A stretch of 37,748 nucleotides of DNA from contig DXLO01000027.1 of assembly GCA_019414665.1 (NCBI GenBank), positions 1 through 37,748 of the forward strand, given 5' to 3'. The notes beneath the pieces are model-generated. The model was given only the letters and a program-made list of their open reading frames with translations, was not told the origin of the DNA and ran no database searches. Shown here piece after piece: positions 1-6,840 of the stretch. Source of the stretch: Bacteroides sp. (lineage in GTDB: Bacteria > Bacteroidota > Bacteroidia > Bacteroidales > Bacteroidaceae). The position numbers were made by a program, and so were the translations under genes. Within the stretch, counting starts at the first letter, position 1. Each line of letters starts with the position of its first letter.

Positions 1-1
1 C

Positions 2-75
2 GGACTTGTAGCTCAGTTGGTTAGAGCAACAGACTCATAATCTGGAGGTCCCTGGTTCAAGCCCAGGCTGGTCCA
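2..75 (+). tRNA. tRNA with CAU anticodon (Met, or Ile2)
   Basis: A full cloverleaf can be drawn: acceptor GGACTTG pairing with CTGGTCC (one T-T mismatch), D-stem GCTC/GAGC, anticodon CAT at 36-38, and T-arm CCTGG/CCAGG around TTCAAGC. The CCA tail is not encoded. CAU tRNAs are initiator Met, elongator Met, or Ile2 after lysidine modification. The G1-C72 pair argues against a typical initiator, but I cannot separate Met from Ile2 by eye. A hairpin terminator follows directly. Confidence 0.95.
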
Positions 76-82
76 CAAACTA

Positions 83-118
83 AAAGGCTGATTCCTAACG
101 GAATACAGCCTTTTTTGT
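83..118 (+). terminator. Intrinsic terminator of the tRNA gene
   Basis: The stem GGCTG/CAGCC continues with ATTCC/GGAAT around a four-base loop and is followed by a run of six T. It begins about 8 bases after the tRNA, so the tRNA transcript ends here. Confidence 0.85.
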
Positions 119-123
119 TTGCA

Positions 124-150
124 GACCCTCCAGATATAAATCTGTTGCTC
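124..150 (-). other. Degenerate inverted copy of the tRNA anticodon-arm region
   Basis: Read on the minus strand, these 27 bases match tRNA positions 24-50. GAGCAACAGA is identical, ATCTGGA is identical, and GGTC matches after one inserted G. The changes lie in what would be the anticodon loop. The similarity stops outside this stretch, so this is a partial, decayed and inverted tRNA fragment lying 74 bp downstream of the intact gene. A tRNA-derived attachment-site scar is one explanation. Confidence 0.6.
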
Positions 151-187
151 TTGGTTGATTTACTCCTAATATATAGCTGTTGTTTCA

Positions 188-391
188 CTATTGTTTCTCT
201 ATCTGATACCATGCCACTTCCATTTTCTCTGTTTTAGAGGTACGCCATTTCATAAAGTCCAAGTCTTCACTTTGCCGAGTTCCCATTTGCAATGACAAGG
301 CAGTGCCACCTACCAAGAGATAGGATTTGATGCAGTCCAACTTAGAAACGGCTTCAAAAACTTGCAGCGTGTGTGGAGCTAAACCTTTCAT
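188..391 (-). pseudogene. N-terminal stub of an AbiEii/AbiGii-type nucleotidyltransferase toxin
   Basis: The 67-residue frame contains LLVGGTALSLQ followed about eight residues later by SEDLDF. This is the conserved nucleotidyltransferase signature of the AbiEii toxin family (DUF1814), whose members are usually 200-300 residues and act as the toxin in type IV toxin-antitoxin or abortive-infection pairs. Here the frame ends about ten residues after the motif and the rest of the catalytic and C-terminal domains is missing. No AbiEi-like antitoxin is present. It is best read as a dead fragment left by loss of a mobile defence gene next to the tRNA. Expression of a short protein cannot be excluded. 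Confidence 0.7.
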
Positions 392-613
392 GCAAACATT
401 TTAGTAAATTTACATAATAAATTCAGTGTTGATCTCAGAACTTACACAGAAATAATTAGCGTGTTGATAATGAGGTAGATTTACATTTGTTACTCTTGTT
501 ACAGGAATCATGAACAGAATTTCTTTCTCTTAGTATAAAATCATGAGCACATTATACATTATATACTCTAAAACTGAAAATGTGGATATTACCCTTAAAA
601 AGTAGGATGAAAA

Positions 614-646
614 TTTGTACGAAACGGGAAGATGGCTTTATCTTTG
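614..646 (+). promoter_or_regulatory. Bacteroidetes-type promoter of the GH105 gene
   Basis: TTTG at 614-617, then 21 bp, then TATCTTTG at 639-646, exactly fit the Bacteroidetes -33/-7 consensus (TTTG, 19-21 bp, TAnnTTTG). Transcription should start near 653, giving a leader of about 80 bases. The rest of the 392-732 gap is AT-rich. A second TACATTTG lies at 482-489 without a good -33 partner; I see no other feature there. Confidence 0.7.
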
Positions 647-732
647 AAGAATATTAAAAGATAGCCGGACTTTTTATTTCGGTGGAATATAGAGGTTGTT
701 AGTATAAAAATAAAAAATTAAATTTAGGTTGT

Positions 733-2031
733 ATGGTTAAACGTTATGGTTGTGCAGGCATTTTATTGTTTGCGATAGGATTATTCCCCTTAATGGCACA
801 GGACAACACTGTGCCCAAAGAGATGGCTATAAAGATAGCCGATCGTATTGTTGCTTCTACGGTTTATGAGTTCAAAGATGTAAAAACAGGTAAAGTATAC
901 ATTTCTTTGGACAATGTTTCTTTAAATCCGGATATACGTGTCAATAGTAAATATTTGAATTGGCATTATACAAACGGAGTAACGAATATGGCTTTGATGG
1001 AGTTGGGTGATAAAATACAGAACCGGAAATATGAGGATTATGTGCTGAAGAATATGAAGTTTATTTTTGACAAAACTAATCAGTCTTATTTTCATCGTTT
1101 GTATGATAAGACTTTCCGTGAAGGAGGATGGAGGGCGGTTCCCCGTCTTACTTGGCATATGATTTATAGAAACAAGCGCTTGGATGACAACGGTCCTATG
1201 GGGGCTAGTTTGATAACTTTGAACCAGCGTCATCCAGATGATGCTTTTCAAAAATATATTGAAACAACCAATCATCATATTATGGTTTCAGAACCTCGTT
1301 TGGCCGATGGAACTATAGCCCGTTTATGGCCTCATGAAAATACAATTTGGGCAGATGATGCGTTTATGGCGGTGTCTTTTATTTCCCGAATGGGAGAGGT
1401 TACTGGTGAAAAGAAGTATTTTGATGATGCGGCCAATCAGATATTGAATTATACACGATATTTGTGGTGTCCTGAAAAACAGATTTATTATCATTGCTAT
1501 CATACGGATAATAAGGAACATGGAGTGGCGCATTGGTCCCGGGCCAATGGATGGATTTTTATGGCGACAGCCGATCTGTTGGCAAGAATGCCGGAAAATC
1601 ATCCTATGCGTGAGGATGTGATAAAGAATTTCCAGATGCAGGCTAGTGGGGTAGCGCGGTATCAAGGGAAAAACGGTTTGTGGCATCAGTTGTTGGATAA
1701 AGAAGATTCTTATGAAGAAATTACCGGTAGTTCTATGTTTGTATTTGGCATAGCTAAAGGTGTGAAGGAAGGATGGTTGCATCCGGATTTCATTTATGTA
1801 GCATGGCAGGGATTCAAAGGAATGTTGTCAAAAATTTCAGAGAATGGTGATGTGACGGCTATTTGTGTCGGTACAGGTATTATGCCTTCCACCGTATTTT
1901 ATTATAATCGTCCCACTCAGGAAAATGATCCGATGGGTGAAGGGCCTGTGTTACGCGCTTTGGTGGAAATGATTGATGCGCCTAAATACACGGAGATTAG
2001 TGCGAATGATCAGTATGATAAGATAAAATAA
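733..2031 (+). CDS. GH105 family glycoside hydrolase (unsaturated rhamnogalacturonyl-type), exported
   Basis: The 432-residue protein has a signal peptide (basic start, hydrophobic 9-20, cleavage near MAQ/DN), so it acts in the periplasm or beyond. The body matches the GH88/GH105 alpha6/alpha6-barrel family. GGWRAVPRLTWH lies near residue 135, WADDAFMA at 206-213 holds the acidic pair expected to supply the catalytic Asp (208/209), and HWSRANGW is at 267-274. GH105 enzymes hydrate the 4,5-unsaturated uronic acid left by polysaccharide lyases, commonly from rhamnogalacturonan or other uronate glycans. The length is normal for a secreted GH105. It stands alone with its own promoter; no SusCD pair or lyase is nearby, so the exact substrate is open. 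Confidence 0.88.
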   Translation: MVKRYGCAGILLFAIGLFPLMAQDNTVPKEMAIKIADRIVASTVYEFKDVKTGKVYISLDNVSLNPDIRVNSKYLNWHYTNGVTNMALMELGDKIQNRKYEDYVLKNMKFIFDKTNQSYFHRLYDKTFREGGWRAVPRLTWHMIYRNKRLDDNGPMGASLITLNQRHPDDAFQKYIETTNHHIMVSEPRLADGTIARLWPHENTIWADDAFMAVSFISRMGEVTGEKKYFDDAANQILNYTRYLWCPEKQIYYHCYHTDNKEHGVAHWSRANGWIFMATADLLARMPENHPMREDVIKNFQMQASGVARYQGKNGLWHQLLDKEDSYEEITGSSMFVFGIAKGVKEGWLHPDFIYVAWQGFKGMLSKISENGDVTAICVGTGIMPSTVFYYNRPTQENDPMGEGPVLRALVEMIDAPKYTEISANDQYDKIK

Positions 2032-2047
2032 GAAAGAGATTAATTTA

Positions 2048-2081
2048 CCCGTTGGCAAGCTGAGTTTAAGTTGTCAACGGG
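2048..2081. terminator. Hairpin between convergent genes
   Basis: CCCGTTGGCAA at 2048-2058 and TTGTCAACGGG at 2071-2081 form an 11-bp stem with one G-T pair and a 12-base loop. It sits between the ends of the GH105 gene (+) and the lipoprotein gene (-) and can serve both. There is no long T tract, so termination strength is uncertain. Confidence 0.6.
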
Positions 2082-2087
2082 TATATG

Positions 2088-2585
2088 TTAGAATGTTAAA
2101 TCAAAACGCCCTTCTGTCACTCTTCTTCCTTCAAAAGTTCCGCTGATTATTCTGTTGTTCAAATCAAAGCGGGTAATATTGACAATGCCGTCTTCCAGTC
2201 TTTCTTCTTGTTTATTACCATCTTTGAATACGGCGTCGGTATAGATAGTCTGGTCATTATCCATCTTTTCAATATCACTGTAAACGGTGATATTTTTTTC
2301 TTTCGGGTCAATGATATTGAAAGAAATAGACGTATTGTCATCTACCCAAACGTATACATGGACTGTTGCTTTTTCATCTTCATTATAAGCAGGATAGTAG
2401 GATGCTTTATGGTCCGGTCCATAGCGTTGTCCTGTATATACCCAGCCGTCTATCAGACAGCCAAAGGTATTGGCGCCTGTCTGAGTGGCAGGTGGCATGA
2501 GAGTAGGATCTGCTGAAAAGTCTTCTCCATCGCAGGCACAGCATAACGCGACAGTTAATACTATTGTACTAAGATATTTAATCAT
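2088..2585 (-). CDS. Small lipoprotein, DUF6252-like
   Basis: The 165-residue protein starts with a hydrophobic signal ending in CCAC (Cys15, 16 and 18), so it is probably lipid-anchored at Cys16 or Cys18. The mature part has NTFGCLIDGW near residue 40 and a C-terminal stretch FDLNNRIISGTFEG...TEGRFDLTF. This pattern is seen in a common Bacteroidetes group of beta-rich lipoproteins (DUF6252 type) of unknown role. It lies 12 bp downstream of the barrel gene 2598-3251 on the same strand and is probably its operon partner at the outer membrane. The family call comes from motif recall only. Confidence 0.7.
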   Translation of the reverse strand: MIKYLSTIVLTVALCCACDGEDFSADPTLMPPATQTGANTFGCLIDGWVYTGQRYGPDHKASYYPAYNEDEKATVHVYVWVDDNTSISFNIIDPKEKNITVYSDIEKMDNDQTIYTDAVFKDGNKQEERLEDGIVNITRFDLNNRIISGTFEGRRVTEGRFDLTF

Positions 2586-2597
2586 GGTCTGAATTTT

Positions 2598-3251
2598 TTA
2601 AAAGTGATAGTTAATACCTGCCGAGAAAGATAATTGAGAAATGTCATCCGAACCGTTCATCGGATAATGTGGTTGTACCATCCATTCTTTATGATGGTAG
2701 CGGACGGAATATTCACCGGAATACGCCAGGATATAGCTTATCCTTGCACTGATCCCCCAATGGGTGAAAAGGTGGTATTCTCCGCCTACTCCAAAGTTTG
2801 CCGCCCATTTGTTCATGGATACTTTTCGTGGTTTATCATATACCATACTGTCGTCTTTATATAACTGGTATCCGGTTCCGGTAGTAAAATACCAATCGAA
2901 TTGTTGTTTCAGCCAATGCAGGGAGAACTGTGGAGCAAAATAGTGTGTTTGAATCTTGTCTGTGGTATTTGTCGTGTTGCCTGTATACCGGCTGCCTTGA
3001 TAAAGTATTCCGAATCCGGCTCTAATGGCAGGCTTGTTTCCTACCAGGTAAGTATAACTTCCTGACCAACCTATGCCGTTGCGCAAATTCGAGGAATATC
3101 CTGCTATTCCTATCAGCTTTCCGGTGTAGAGGGTAGGACCTGTCTGAAAGGATAGAACGGATCGTTTGTCAGTGCCGGATTGTGCATATAGCGATGTTGG
3201 ACACAGCAGCGTGGCTACTATAATAAAATATAGTTTGTTTTTCATGGTCAT
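2598..3251 (-). CDS. Small outer-membrane beta-barrel protein
   Basis: The 217-residue protein has a signal peptide cleaved after LYAQ (residue about 24), followed by alternating amphipathic strands rich in Tyr, Trp and Gly, such as WSGSYTYLVG, HYFAPQFSLHW and WGISARISYILAY. It ends in INYHF with a terminal aromatic residue, as expected for BamA-dependent barrels. This fits an 8-10 strand OmpW/OmpX-like porin fold. Met3 is an equally possible start. A possible -7 box TATTTTTG lies on the minus strand at 3272-3279. The lipoprotein gene follows 12 bp downstream. No substrate is evident. Confidence 0.75.
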   Translation of the reverse strand: MTMKNKLYFIIVATLLCPTSLYAQSGTDKRSVLSFQTGPTLYTGKLIGIAGYSSNLRNGIGWSGSYTYLVGNKPAIRAGFGILYQGSRYTGNTTNTTDKIQTHYFAPQFSLHWLKQQFDWYFTTGTGYQLYKDDSMVYDKPRKVSMNKWAANFGVGGEYHLFTHWGISARISYILAYSGEYSVRYHHKEWMVQPHYPMNGSDDISQLSFSAGINYHF

Positions 3252-3424
3252 TGTGTTTATCTAGGTGGGTACAAAAATAATAAATCATTGGAAATAACAG
3301 CATTAATAGTTTTCTTATTTTAAGTAATCCGTGAAAAATGTGATAGATTAACACTTTCCTGCCATCTTTATTCCATTCATTCTGTTTTCTTATGAAGATT
3401 ATTCACTTTAAAACCTTATAGTTT

Positions 3425-3673
3425 ATGAAACCAGTAGAATCAGACCGGTTGGATGCCGAAGAGCGTAGAGAACTGAGCAGTTCTGATTTCGGAATTCCTG
3501 AAGAGCGTGCTTTCCCGATGCCCGATGCGGCACATGTGCGGGCGGCGGAAGCCTATTTCCGTTATGCTAGTGATGATCAGAAGCCTGAGTTGGCGAGGAA
3601 TATACTGGAAAAAGCGGCTGAATACGGAGTGCGTGTAGAGAGTCCTGTGGTGCTGTCTTGGGCCGGGAAATAG
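3425..3673 (+). CDS. Small hypothetical protein, DUF6582-like
   Basis: The 82-residue acidic soluble protein carries a patch LSSSDFGIPEERAFPMPDAAHVRAAEA with alanine-rich helix after it. The motif F-x-x-P-E-x-R-x-F/Y-P-x-x-D-x-x-H-V-R is found as a short module in several bacterial and phage small proteins (DUF6582 type), whose function is unknown. There is no signal peptide or membrane segment. It stands alone, with the lipoprotein-barrel pair divergent on one side and the thioredoxin operon 190 bp downstream. Codon use looks native. The family name is a recall-based suggestion. Confidence 0.6.
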   Translation: MKPVESDRLDAEERRELSSSDFGIPEERAFPMPDAAHVRAAEAYFRYASDDQKPELARNILEKAAEYGVRVESPVVLSWAGK

Positions 3674-3761
3674 TTGTTGTATAATGATTTGACCTTTTGT
3701 GTTGCTGAATATTGTGTAAATGTAGGTGCCGAATCGTGAAGGAAAGTTATTATTTAAATAT

Positions 3762-3826
3762 TTTCCTAAGGAAATTTGTTATATAGGAAAGTATGGAATA
3801 TATTTGGAAAAAGTTTCCTGAGGAAA
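3762..3826 (+). promoter_or_regulatory. Promoter bracketed by two identical-arm 13-bp palindromes (probable operators)
   Basis: TTTG at 3775-3778, a 20-bp spacer and TATATTTG at 3799-3806 form a full Bacteroidetes promoter with an expected start near 3813. TTTCCTAAGGAAA (3762-3774) directly abuts the -33 box, and TTTCCTGAGGAAA (3814-3826) sits at the expected start. Their centres are 52 bp apart, about five helical turns. Two extra AGGAAA half-sites lie at 3740-3745 and 3785-3790. This geometry suits a repressor binding cooperatively. The MarR-type protein encoded at 4616 in the same run is the obvious candidate, by inference only. Confidence 0.7.
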
Positions 3827-3865
3827 TAATTAAAGGAGATAACATAACAGAGTCCGGTTTTAATT

Positions 3866-4096
3866 ATGAAGAAGAGTATGAAAAAAGAGTTTATAAAAAG
3901 GTATGGATGGACATTGCTTGGTATTGTGGCAGGAATGGTAGGAGGATATTTGTATTGGCGGTATGTAGGTTGCACCACTGGGACTTGCCCTATCACTTCT
4001 TCTCCTGTCAACAGTTCCATTTGGGGGGCGGCAATGGGGGGATTGTTGCTCAGTTCATTTATGCCGGAGCATAGAAAGATAAAGAAGGAGGAATAA
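3866..4096 (+). CDS. DUF6132 family small inner-membrane protein
   Basis: The 76-residue protein has a positively charged start, a glycine-rich membrane helix at about 14-33 (LLGIVAGMVGGYLYW), then VGCTTGTCPITSSP with two cysteines, and a second helix near 51-66. This matches the DUF6132 pattern (helix, GCxxGTCxITSNP, helix), a small protein often found near rhodanese, thioredoxin or other sulfur and redox genes in Bacteroidetes. The conserved Cys pair and the neighbouring thioredoxin lipoprotein 2 bp downstream suggest a redox or thiol-relay role in the envelope. This is inference. A longer overlapping frame from 3793 was rejected. Confidence 0.8.
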   Translation: MKKSMKKEFIKRYGWTLLGIVAGMVGGYLYWRYVGCTTGTCPITSSPVNSSIWGAAMGGLLLSSFMPEHRKIKKEE

Positions 4097-4098
4097 GT

Positions 4099-4578
4099 AT
4101 GAATAAAACGATTTTATTTTTTTTAGCCCTTGTGCTGGCTGCCACAACAGCTTGCGGCAGAGGAAGCAGTAATAATAACCCTGTAAAAGAAGAAACTATG
4201 GCAACAGAAGGAAATGGAAAGGTCATACATTTGACTAAAGCTGAATTTTTGGCGAAAGTATATAATTTCGAGAAAAACCCGGAAGAGTGGAAATATGAAG
4301 GTGACAAACCGGCTATTGTGGATTTCTATGCTGACTGGTGTGGTCCTTGCAAAATGGTAGCTCCTATTTTGGACGAATTGGCAAAAGAATACGATGGCCA
4401 GATTGTGATTTATAAAGTGGACACGGAGAAAGAACAGGAACTGGCAGGCGCGTTTGGTATACGGAGTATTCCGTCCATTCTGTTCATCCCCATGGAAGGA
4501 AAGCCGGAGATGGCACAGGGGGCTATGCCCAAAGCGTCATTTAAAAAGGCTATTGATGAGTTTTTATTGAAAAAATAA
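4099..4578 (+). CDS. trxP: Periplasmic thioredoxin lipoprotein TrxP
   Basis: The 159-residue protein has a lipobox ending at Cys19 (ATTAC), a short linker, and a complete thioredoxin fold with WCGPC (Cys81, Cys84) and the cis-Pro in SIPS (Pro125). It closely resembles the Bacteroides fragilis TrxP as I remember it, including the long insertion before the first strand (LAKVYNFEKNPEEW). It should reduce or exchange disulfides of envelope proteins from a membrane-anchored position. It lies 2 bp after the DUF6132 gene and shares its promoter. The downstream Cys-rich MarR regulator may report on thiol state. No DsbD-type electron donor is in the window. Confidence 0.88.
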   Translation: MNKTILFFLALVLAATTACGRGSSNNNPVKEETMATEGNGKVIHLTKAEFLAKVYNFEKNPEEWKYEGDKPAIVDFYADWCGPCKMVAPILDELAKEYDGQIVIYKVDTEKEQELAGAFGIRSIPSILFIPMEGKPEMAQGAMPKASFKKAIDEFLLKK

Positions 4579-4579
4579 G

Positions 4580-4587
4580 TACTTTTG
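4580..4587 (+). promoter_or_regulatory. Possible -7 box before the MarR gene
   Basis: TACTTTTG fits TAnnTTTG and lies 28 bp before the start at 4616, but no TTTG is found 19-21 bp upstream. It could give the regulator a second transcript independent of the main operon promoter. Confidence 0.35.
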
Positions 4588-4615
4588 TGCAATAGCATCA
4601 AGAAGAAAGAGCAAT

Positions 4616-4963
4616 ATGGAAACTTTATGTAAAATAAGAGATCTCTATCGCGCTATTGCAGAATTTGAAACACGGTTTGAAAAGGCGCACCACCTTTGTC
4701 TGAACGAAGGAATGTTGCTGTGCTGTCTCTCCAGAAAGAAACGCCTGTCCTCGGGAGAGATAGCAGAGCAATTGGGGCTTTCTAATTCGAATACTTCTAA
4801 GGTTATCAGATCTGTAGAGGATAAAGGCTATATAGAGCGTAATTTGGGAGATTGTGACAAACGCCAGATGTATTTCTCGCTTACGGCGGAAGGAAAGAAA
4901 ATACTGAAGGAGATGGAATGCTGTAATATTGAGATTCCTGAGTTACTGAGGTCTGTATTATAA
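4616..4963 (+). CDS. MarR-family winged-helix regulator, Cys-rich
   Basis: The 115-residue protein contains a winged helix: helix-turn-helix at about 45-68 (SGEIAEQLGLSNSNTSKVIRSVEDKGYIER) and a wing near NLGDCDKRQMYFSLTAEGKKIL. This is the typical MarR arrangement, though the protein is shorter than the usual 140-150 residues because the C-terminal dimer helices are reduced. It has seven cysteines (5, 28, 36, 37, 80, 102, 103), including two CC pairs, which is unusual and suits a thiol or metal switch. It is encoded 37 bp after TrxP. The palindromes at 3762 and 3814 are its likely autoregulatory targets (inference). Confidence 0.85.
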   Translation: METLCKIRDLYRAIAEFETRFEKAHHLCLNEGMLLCCLSRKKRLSSGEIAEQLGLSNSNTSKVIRSVEDKGYIERNLGDCDKRQMYFSLTAEGKKILKEMECCNIEIPELLRSVL

Positions 4964-4986
4964 TAGTAAGAAAGATACCGCTGTAG

Positions 4987-5652
4987 ATGAAGTCTGTTTT
5001 TATTTTTATATCATTGCTGATAATGCTCTGTCCCGCTTTCTCGCAAAGCAGGATGGAGCATTATCTTGATTCTTTGGGATTGGTGAATGTAGGCCGGATG
5101 GACCCGACATTGAAAATAGATTTGATGTATACCCGTGCCGACAATTTTACCGGGAAAGTCCTTTATGAGGATTTGCAGGAGGCCTATCTTCATCCCGAGG
5201 CTGCCAAAGCCTTGTTGCAAGCGCAAAAGCGGTTGAAAGAGTTGTATCCCGGTTATTCTCTGATTATTTATGATGCCGCCCGTCCCATGTCCGTGCAGCA
5301 GAAAATGTGGAATGTGGTAAAAGGTACTTCCCAAAATATATATGTATCCAATCCGGCCCGGGGAGGAGGGTTGCATAATTATGGTTTGGCGGTGGATGTG
5401 AGTATTGCAGATGAAAAAGGAAATCCTTTGCCTATGGGGACCAAGGTGGATCATTTGGGCAAGGAAGCACACATAGATACCGAGGCGGCAATGGTACAGC
5501 AGGGAATCATTACAGCGCAGGAACGGAAAAACCGTTTGCTGCTGCGCCGGGTCATGACGGATGCGGGTTATAAACCTTTGCGCAGTGAGTGGTGGCATTT
5601 CAACTTCCGCAGTCGTGAAGAGGCAAAACGGAACTATAAAGTAATTAGATAA
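4987..5652 (+). CDS. D-Ala-D-Ala dipeptidase, VanX/DdpX type (M15D), exported
   Basis: The 221-residue protein has a signal peptide cleaved near FSQ/S (residue 20), then a VanX-like zinc dipeptidase. The metal motif LHNYGLAVD gives His130 and Asp137, SEWWHF gives the catalytic Glu201 and zinc ligand His204, and DAARP supplies Arg99. These enzymes cut D-alanyl-D-alanine. An exported copy more probably recycles peptidoglycan dipeptides than gives vancomycin resistance. No vanHA genes are present. It follows the MarR gene by 23 bp with no terminator and precedes the methyltransferase by 3 bp, so it probably belongs to the same operon. Confidence 0.9.
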   Translation: MKSVFIFISLLIMLCPAFSQSRMEHYLDSLGLVNVGRMDPTLKIDLMYTRADNFTGKVLYEDLQEAYLHPEAAKALLQAQKRLKELYPGYSLIIYDAARPMSVQQKMWNVVKGTSQNIYVSNPARGGGLHNYGLAVDVSIADEKGNPLPMGTKVDHLGKEAHIDTEAAMVQQGIITAQERKNRLLLRRVMTDAGYKPLRSEWWHFNFRSREEAKRNYKVIR

Positions 5653-5655
5653 AGG

Positions 5656-6840
5656 ATGGAAATATCAACAAAAACACTCCATTTCATCGAAGAACACAGA
5701 GAGGACGATACGCGTACACTTGCTTTGCAAAGTAAGAAATATCCCGATGTAGACATGGCGGCAGCTGTCACACAAATTGCCGGACGGCAGGTGGCGGCCC
5801 GCAAGATACCTTCATGGTATCCGGTTTCTGCATTATGGTATCCCCCTCATTTGTCTATGGAGCAATGTTCTTCCGAAGCAACTGCTTTGTATAAGGCCTC
5901 TTTGTTGGAAGGCGATACTTTTGCCGATTTAACCGGAGGTTTCGGTATTGATTGCAGCTTTATCTCCCGGAATTTCAAGCAGGCTGATTATGTGGAAAGG
6001 CAGTCAGGACTTTGTGAGCTGGCTTTGCATAATTTCCCTTTGTTGGGGTTGGGGCACATTCGGATACACAACCGGGACGGGGTATCCTATTTGCAGGAAA
6101 TGCTTCCGGTAGATTGCTTGTTTTTAGACCCTGCCAGAAGAGACGGACACGGTGGAAAGACGGTTGCCATCTCTGATTGCGAGCCGGATGTTACTGTTTT
6201 GGAGCCTTTGCTGGTTGATAAGGCAAAGAAAGTGATGGTGAAATTATCGCCTATGCTGGATCTGTCATTGGCATTGAACGAGTTGAAAACAGTTCGTGCG
6301 GTACACATTGTCGCTGTGAATAACGAGTGCAAGGAGTTATTGCTGATACTGCAAAAAGAGTCCGTTTCATCGGAGGTAAGCATCCATTGCGAACATATTG
6401 TAGGCAACGGGGAGAGCCGGCATTACACCTTTACCTTGAAGCGGGAAAAAACATCGCCCTGTCTTTTGGCCGATGAAGTCGGAACTTATTTGTATGAACC
6501 GAATGCCGCTATATTGAAAGCCGGTGCTTTTCGTTCTCTCACACAAACCTATCCTGTGGCGAAACTTCACCTCAACAGCCATTTATATACCTCTGTTTCT
6601 TTGGTTCCGGATTTTCCGGGACGTCGTTTCCGGGTTGAGGCCGTATCGGGTTTTGGAAAAAAGGAATTGAAAGCGTTCTTGATGGATATGGACAAGGCGA
6701 ATATTACGATCCGCAACTTTCCATTATCGGTTGCGGAACTTCGCAAACGTTTGAAACTGAAAGAGGGAGGAGATGATTATATCTTTGCCACTACCTTGTC
6801 CGGCGGGCAGAAAGTCTTGATTAGAGGGAAGAAGTGTTAG
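5656..6840 (+). CDS. SAM-dependent methyltransferase with THUMP-like C-terminal domain
   Basis: The 394-residue cytosolic protein has an N-terminal helical segment, a class I methyltransferase core with SAM motif I FADLTGGFGIDC (89-100) and motif IV LFLDPARR (155-162), and a C-terminal part matching the THUMP-like RNA-binding domain. The DPARR form of motif IV occurs in a conserved Bacteroidetes group. The substrate is probably RNA, by the THUMP-like domain, but is not established. It starts 3 bp after the dipeptidase stop, and its end overlaps the convergent response-regulator gene by 4 bp, so there is no room for a terminator between them. Confidence 0.85.
   Translation: MEISTKTLHFIEEHREDDTRTLALQSKKYPDVDMAAAVTQIAGRQVAARKIPSWYPVSALWYPPHLSMEQCSSEATALYKASLLEGDTFADLTGGFGIDCSFISRNFKQADYVERQSGLCELALHNFPLLGLGHIRIHNRDGVSYLQEMLPVDCLFLDPARRDGHGGKTVAISDCEPDVTVLEPLLVDKAKKVMVKLSPMLDLSLALNELKTVRAVHIVAVNNECKELLLILQKESVSSEVSIHCEHIVGNGESRHYTFTLKREKTSPCLLADEVGTYLYEPNAAILKAGAFRSLTQTYPVAKLHLNSHLYTSVSLVPDFPGRRFRVEAVSGFGKKELKAFLMDMDKANITIRNFPLSVAELRKRLKLKEGGDDYIFATTLSGGQKVLIRGKKC

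Noticed and set aside
922..1782. Two minus-strand frames of over 100 codons inside the GH105 gene
   Set aside because: They are antisense shadows of a well-supported enzyme gene and have no recognisable domains or plausible starts.
2208..2516. A 102-codon plus-strand frame opposite the lipoprotein gene
   Set aside because: Antisense shadow; the minus-strand lipoprotein has a signal and the composition of its family.
3793..4074. A 93-codon plus-strand frame overlapping the DUF6132 gene
   Set aside because: It covers the promoter start and an operator palindrome, and its sequence has no family character. The 3866-4096 frame has clear DUF6132 features and spacing to trxP.
4987..5652. Vancomycin resistance gene vanX
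   Set aside because: No vanH, vanA/B or VanRS genes are present, and the protein has a signal peptide. A dipeptide-recycling role is more likely.
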